NCBI GenBank assembly: GCA_051002235.1
Contig: JBPCMN010000068.1
Coordinates: 1 to 34,732 of the forward strand
Reading direction: 5' to 3'
Source of the DNA: JBPCMN01 sp013695115
GTDB lineage: Bacteria > Actinomycetota > Acidimicrobiia > IMCC26256 > JACDBD01
Length of the DNA stretch: 34,732 bases
Of this stretch, positions 32,470 through 34,732 are shown piece by piece (position 1 is the stretch's first letter; every line of letters starts with the position of its first letter). The translations under genes and the position numbers were made by a program. The notes under the pieces are model-generated. The model worked only from the letters and a program-made list of their open reading frames with translations. It did no database searches and had not been told where the DNA came from.

Positions 32470-34158
32470 GTGCCAGACAACACGAACATGCAGTTCGACC
32501 TCGACGGGATCGGTCACCAACTCGCAGATCGGCTTCTCACCGTTCCCATCTACCAACGGTCGTACTCCTGGGAAGACGGTCAGATCCTCGACTTCTGCTC
32601 GGACCTCCGGTCTGCGTACTCAGCTGAACCGAGCGAGTACTTCCTCGGGACCGTGGTCCTGTCGAAGGAGGGCGCTGAGGGGCGCGACACCATCATCGAC
32701 GGACAACAGAGGATGGCGACGACGTCGATCCTCATAGCTTGCATCCGCGACTACTTCCGAGCCAATGGCGAGACGCAGCGCGCTGATGGCGCCCATTCCG
32801 ATTACATCGGCTCGTACGACATGGAGGACGGCTGCTACGTCCCCCGCCTGTTTCTAAATAGCGAGGACGACGAGTTCTATCGAAAATACGTCGTCGATGG
32901 CGACCGAACGGTTGAGGCAACAAGGCCCTCACAGCGCTTGATAATGCGCGCCGTTGAGCTTCTCGACGAGTTCGTCGCTAAGATCGTTGCTAGCGCCGGG
33001 AACGCCGGGAACGCGTGGGTCGACTCACTCGTGAAGTGGCTGAGATTCCTACGCGAGCGCGTCCGGATGATCTATGTCGAGGTTCCGACAGAGTCGGACG
33101 CCTTCATGATCTTTGAGACACTCAACGACCGTGGGGCCGATCTGACGCTGGCCGATCTACTGAAGAACTACCTGTTCGGCAAATCCGAGAACAAGCTCGA
33201 CGCGGTTCGCGAGAACTGGCTCCTAGCCATCGCCGCCTTCGACCTATCGACGGAGTTGTTCATCACGTTCTTAAGGCACTACTGGAGCTCAAAGCACGGC
33301 GCAATCCGCGAGCGAGACCTTTACAAGAGCATCAAGGATGGCGTCGCGAACAAAACCCAAGCGGTCAGATTCGCCGACGAGATTCAGCAGGCATCGCGGT
33401 TGTACGCGGCGCTCCTGAACAGCGAGCATGAATTTTGGACCGACTACGGAACGACCGCGAAGGACAACGTCGATACCCTGAGCCGCCTCGCGCTCGAACA
33501 GAACCGCCCGATGCTCCTTGCGGTCCTTCAACACTTCACCGTCGCTCAGCAGAAGAAGGTGCTGCGCGCTTCGGTGAGTTGGTTAGTCCGCGGGCTAGTC
33601 GTCGGTGGAATCGGCGGGGGGACGACGGAAAAGGCCTACTGCAACGCCGCGGTGAAGATCCGCGCGGGCACAATAAAGACGGCCGGGCAGTTGATGGCAG
33701 AGCTCTCTCCCATCATCGCCTCCGACAACGATTTCAAAGACTCGTTCGCCAAGATGGGAGTCACTAAGGCGAGCCTCGCTCGCTACTACCTCGTTGCCCT
33801 AGAACGCGCAAACGCGGGGACAAACGACCCCGAGCTCGTTCCGAACGCGAACGAGGAGGAGGTCAACCTCGAGCACGTCCTGCCGAAGCGGGCCAAGCCG
33901 ACGGATTGGCAGCAGTTCACGGAGGATCAACGCCGGGATGTGGTTGACCGCCTCGGCAATCTCGCCCTTCTCAAGAAGAGCCAAAACGGGAAGATCGGGA
34001 ATGAACCGTTCTCAGTGAAGCAACCCATACTGGCTGCGTCACAGTTGGAGCTCACGAAGAGCATCGGTGCCGAGGCTGACTGGACCGCGACGAAAATCGC
34101 TGATCGGCAGAAGGGCCTAGCCGACCTAGCCATAGCGATCTGGAAGCGGAACGTTTAG
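32470..34158 (+). CDS. DUF262-DUF1524 protein (GmrSD-type, type IV restriction)
   Basis: A 562-residue protein. The N-terminal DUF262 ParB-like domain has PIYQRSYSWEDGQI (residues 26-39) and IIDGQQRMATT (75-85), which bind and hydrolyse nucleotide. The middle has FETLNDRGADLTLADLLKNYL, common to this family. The C-terminal DUF1524 His-Me finger nuclease has LEHVLPK with H469, then LGNLALL and QNGKIGN (N497, N506). The fused order matches GmrSD, which cuts phage DNA carrying glucosylated hydroxymethylcytosine. GTG 32470 is the apparent start without a strong ribosome site; ATG 32488 is an alternative. It has its own upstream gap and may be a separate defence gene of the island. Confidence 0.9.
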   Translation: MPDNTNMQFDLDGIGHQLADRLLTVPIYQRSYSWEDGQILDFCSDLRSAYSAEPSEYFLGTVVLSKEGAEGRDTIIDGQQRMATTSILIACIRDYFRANGETQRADGAHSDYIGSYDMEDGCYVPRLFLNSEDDEFYRKYVVDGDRTVEATRPSQRLIMRAVELLDEFVAKIVASAGNAGNAWVDSLVKWLRFLRERVRMIYVEVPTESDAFMIFETLNDRGADLTLADLLKNYLFGKSENKLDAVRENWLLAIAAFDLSTELFITFLRHYWSSKHGAIRERDLYKSIKDGVANKTQAVRFADEIQQASRLYAALLNSEHEFWTDYGTTAKDNVDTLSRLALEQNRPMLLAVLQHFTVAQQKKVLRASVSWLVRGLVVGGIGGGTTEKAYCNAAVKIRAGTIKTAGQLMAELSPIIASDNDFKDSFAKMGVTKASLARYYLVALERANAGTNDPELVPNANEEEVNLEHVLPKRAKPTDWQQFTEDQRRDVVDRLGNLALLKKSQNGKIGNEPFSVKQPILAASQLELTKSIGAEADWTATKIADRQKGLADLAIAIWKRNV

Positions 34159-34284
34159 AACGCTCCCTAAGGGCGCTACAGCGAGCCTGCGGAAGTCACC
34201 GGAGCCGCTGCACGCTGCACAGAAGGGGGGAACCTCGATCCCGTCCGCACCGGGGTGGAACGGCAGCTTCCGAGCGGATTGGAT

Positions 34285-34732
34285 CTACGAACTCAGGAGC
34301 GAGGCGACGTTGTCGTGGAACAGCGGCGCGTCGTTGCCGGGGGTGACGTCGACCTTCTCGTAGTCGGCCACCGGCGTCGCCGTACCCTCGGAGTGCAGGT
34401 AGTCGGAGCAGCACATGTACCGCGGCGCAGACCGTGCCGTGAGTCGCTCCGGTCGCTCGTAGGAGAAGGCCGACACCCGCACCTGGCGGCGGAAGTACTC
34501 GCTCGGCTTGAGATCGAGCTCGGCGAGGGGCGCGCCGTTGAGGGTGGCGACGAAGTCGAGCCCGCCGTCCAGCATCAACAGGTACATCGGCACCCAGATC
34601 GAGGACAGCTCCACGATCCCGATGCGCAGGTCGGGGTGCTTGGCCAGCGTCCCGTTGGCGATCAAGTCGGTCACCGCCAGCGCCGGCGGCGTCCACAGGA
34701 ACACCGACTCGACCGCGGGCACGAACGCGTCG
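34285..34732 (-). CDS. Amidohydrolase (PF04909 type), N-terminus outside window
   Basis: The C-terminal ~149 codons of a TIM-barrel metal-dependent hydrolase of the ACMSD/amidohydrolase-2 family. HPDLRIGIVELSSIWVPMYLLMLD, PSEYFRRQVRVSAFSYE, CCSDYLHSEG (with the conserved metal-binding Asp) and FHDNVASLL match the end of the family. The frame is open to the window edge, so the gene continues beyond 34732. Composition returns to high GC, marking the end of the island. Substrate unknown. Confidence 0.82.
   Translation of the reverse strand, partial: DAFVPAVESVFLWTPPALAVTDLIANGTLAKHPDLRIGIVELSSIWVPMYLLMLDGGLDFVATLNGAPLAELDLKPSEYFRRQVRVSAFSYERPERLTARSAPRYMCCSDYLHSEGTATPVADYEKVDVTPGNDAPLFHDNVASLLSS

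Noticed and set aside
32257..32556. Minus-strand frame across the gap before the GmrSD gene
   Set aside because: It overlaps the clear DUF262 coding start, has no domain, and its composition is not protein-like.
24719..34310. TCGTAGAT at the left border and its inverse at the right border of the island
   Set aside because: Only about eight matching bases in inverted orientation, the right copy lying at the amidohydrolase stop; too short to call attachment sites, and no integrase is present.

Overview
The window is a high-GC, gene-dense chromosomal segment with frequent GTG/TTG starts. It carries a five-helix Sdh1-type succinate dehydrogenase, a tandem type III CoA-transferase, a Tat-exported DUF839 protein and many lipoprotein or membrane genes. 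This fits an actinobacterium, possibly a member of the Acidimicrobiia. That placement is an inference from gene content and composition; no rRNA or other marker is present. Both ends cut genes (a GH2 glycosidase on the left, an amidohydrolase on the right). The first ~85 bases are a C-only-like tract that looks like assembly noise.

Layout. 86-5774: a 5'-truncated GH2 beta-mannosidase-like glycosidase, then sdhC-sdhA-sdhB with overlapping genes and a strong 19-bp hairpin at the end. 5778-8970: a 2OG-Fe(II)-oxygenase-like protein with a small ABM-fold partner, a coiled-coil membrane protein, and a SRPBCC protein coupled to a lipoprotein. 8967-13107: a sulfatase-xylA-xylB operon. 13143-15717: a DUF4234-like membrane protein and xseA-(92-aa gene)-xseB for exonuclease VII. 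16114-24707: DUF839 protein, esterase, beta-lactamase-fold hydrolase, secreted thermonuclease, DUF2442 protein and a double CoA-transferase.

Scattered through 7 to 22 kb are seven small minus-strand genes that look like one diverged paralogous family: an N-terminal helix, a PPxGW and (A)TKxDL motif, a coiled coil and one C-terminal membrane helix (DUF1640/CCDC90-like). Five of them are preceded by a repeated leader of about 45-67 bp with a -10-like box and a conserved hairpin. The copies come in two related types, A (three copies) and B (two copies). One copy also carries the decapitated start of a lipoprotein gene. This repeated gene-plus-leader cassette is one of the two most interesting structures in the window.

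24760-34158 is a lower-GC genomic island inserted between the CoA-transferase and the amidohydrolase. It encodes a MORC/HSP90-like (GHKL) ATPase, a Z1-domain helicase-like ATPase, two related DNA cytosine-5 methyltransferases, a Vsr mismatch endonuclease, an HNH endonuclease with an unrecognised N-terminal half, and a DUF262-DUF1524 (GmrSD-type) enzyme. This looks like a modification-dependent anti-phage system. The methylases would mark self DNA, Vsr would repair T:G mismatches caused by 5mC deamination, the ATPase/helicase pair would detect or remodel foreign DNA, and the HNH protein would cut it. GmrSD adds attack on modified phage DNA. MORC plus Z1 modules near cytosine methylases are known from comparative genomics, but this full set is unusual. 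No integrase, tRNA, rRNA or CRISPR array was seen, and no gap over 300 bases lacks a gene.
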